Of a DNA stretch of 64,000 nt, positions 63,656 through 64,000 are shown piece after piece. The stretch spans positions 62,001 to 126,000 of the forward strand of contig CABIKM010000011.1 of assembly GCA_902196205.1 (NCBI GenBank), read 5' to 3'. This DNA comes from Candidatus Methylomirabilis lanthanidiphila. Its GTDB lineage: Bacteria; Methylomirabilota; Methylomirabilia; Methylomirabilales; Methylomirabilaceae. The position numbers and the translations under genes are program-made. The first letter of the stretch is position 1. The number at the start of each line of letters is the position of its first letter. The notes under the pieces are model-generated. The model saw only the letters and a list, made by a program, of their open reading frames with translations, was not told the DNA's origin and ran no database searches.

Positions 63656-64000
63656 ATGACTCCAGAAGAGCGCGTCGAATATCAAACAGTGGTCTTGGGT
63701 GCTTTGCTATACGACGTCTGGCGGTATCTTCAGGCTAGTGAACTGGAACCAACGACCATGTCGGAGTCTCCGCAGTGTGGCTGGAACTTCGTAGCAGCCT
63801 GGAGGGACAAGTTCGCGCGTTGTACGAACGCTGACCTACTGGAGGTACTCGTGCAACGCCGGCATGAAACGCATCATCCCAATACGCTTTTCAAGATGGA
63901 TGCGACTACTGATCCTCATCACCGTGCGTTAGTGCGCCTCGTCTGTCAAGCCCATAGGCTTGCTTCGGGCCAACCCGAGGGACACTATGACGAAGCAAAG
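63656..64000 (+). CDS. Cas10/Csm1-like protein, N-terminus only, degenerate HD motif
   Basis: 115 codons from an ATG with GAGG upstream, open to the window end. The sequence ERVEYQTVVLGALLYDVWRY aligns with the start of type III-A Cas10 (Csm1), where the family has a GALLHDIGKF-type HD motif. LLEVLVQRRHETHH matches the usual LVQRHHE block, and RALVRLVCQAHRLASGQPEG matches the region before the first palm domain. The HD histidine is replaced by Y19 and the following Gly-Lys by Trp-Arg, so DNase activity is doubtful. The palm domains are outside the window. Assignment rests on pattern recognition and genomic position after cas6. Confidence 0.7.
   Translation, partial: MTPEERVEYQTVVLGALLYDVWRYLQASELEPTTMSESPQCGWNFVAAWRDKFARCTNADLLEVLVQRRHETHHPNTLFKMDATTDPHHRALVRLVCQAHRLASGQPEGHYDEAK

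Overview
The window is 64 kb of a GC-rich, gene-dense bacterial chromosome. Secretins, lipoprotein-type signals, a TonB-receptor remnant and two type IV pilus systems point to a Gram-negative, outer-membrane organism. The gene content is mostly housekeeping. No single gene here fixes the taxon; an NC10/Methylomirabilota-like or related deep lineage would fit, but that is a weak inference. I saw no rRNA, tRNA or CRISPR array.

Left part (1-17.9 kb): the end of sucD and ndk, then a fatty-acid/phospholipid operon (DUF177-rpmF-plsX-fabH-fabD-fabG-acpP-fabF) behind a good sigma70-type promoter, and an Uma2-type nuclease gene. Converging on it from the other strand are rnc, smc and ftsY and then ribD-ribE-ribBA-ribH-nusB. 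Middle (18-28.4 kb): two tandem LuxR-type regulators, an internally deleted TonB receptor, trxA, and a complete trp block (trpE-G-D-C-F and a single-ORF trpB-trpA fusion) that makes tryptophan from chorismate.

28.5-41.6 kb is mainly a Tad/Flp pilus operon on the minus strand: flp pilin, TadE-like, CpaB, CpaC secretin, a small exported protein, TadG-like, CpaE/TadZ, a second small exported protein, CpaF/TadA, TadB, TadC. It is followed by a GT2 glycosyltransferase, a small protein and a polytopic membrane protein. 41.6-49.4 kb looks like an accessory segment: an AT-rich spacer, two large membrane glycosyltransferase-like proteins, two methyltransferases and a GT2 enzyme. It contains or borders two broken pieces of core metabolic genes, a sucD fragment and a trpA 3' fragment. 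49.4-54.6 kb is a pilMNOPQ operon for a type IVa-like pilus, with two exported proteins after it. 56.4-61.05 kb is a shikimate/translation cluster (aroC-aroK-aroB-aroQ-efp-thiE) that supplies the chorismate used by the trp genes.

The right end (61.05-64 kb) is accessory: a repeat-rich spacer, a cas6 gene carrying a His-rich tandem insertion, an autoregulated Phd/RelE-type toxin-antitoxin pair, and the start of a Cas10/Csm1-like gene whose N-terminal HD motif appears to be lost. A recurrent theme is repeats invading gene ends: palindromic repeats supply the last codons of trpD and aroK, and a telomere-like C/A-rich spacer supplies the linker of the TrpB-TrpA fusion.
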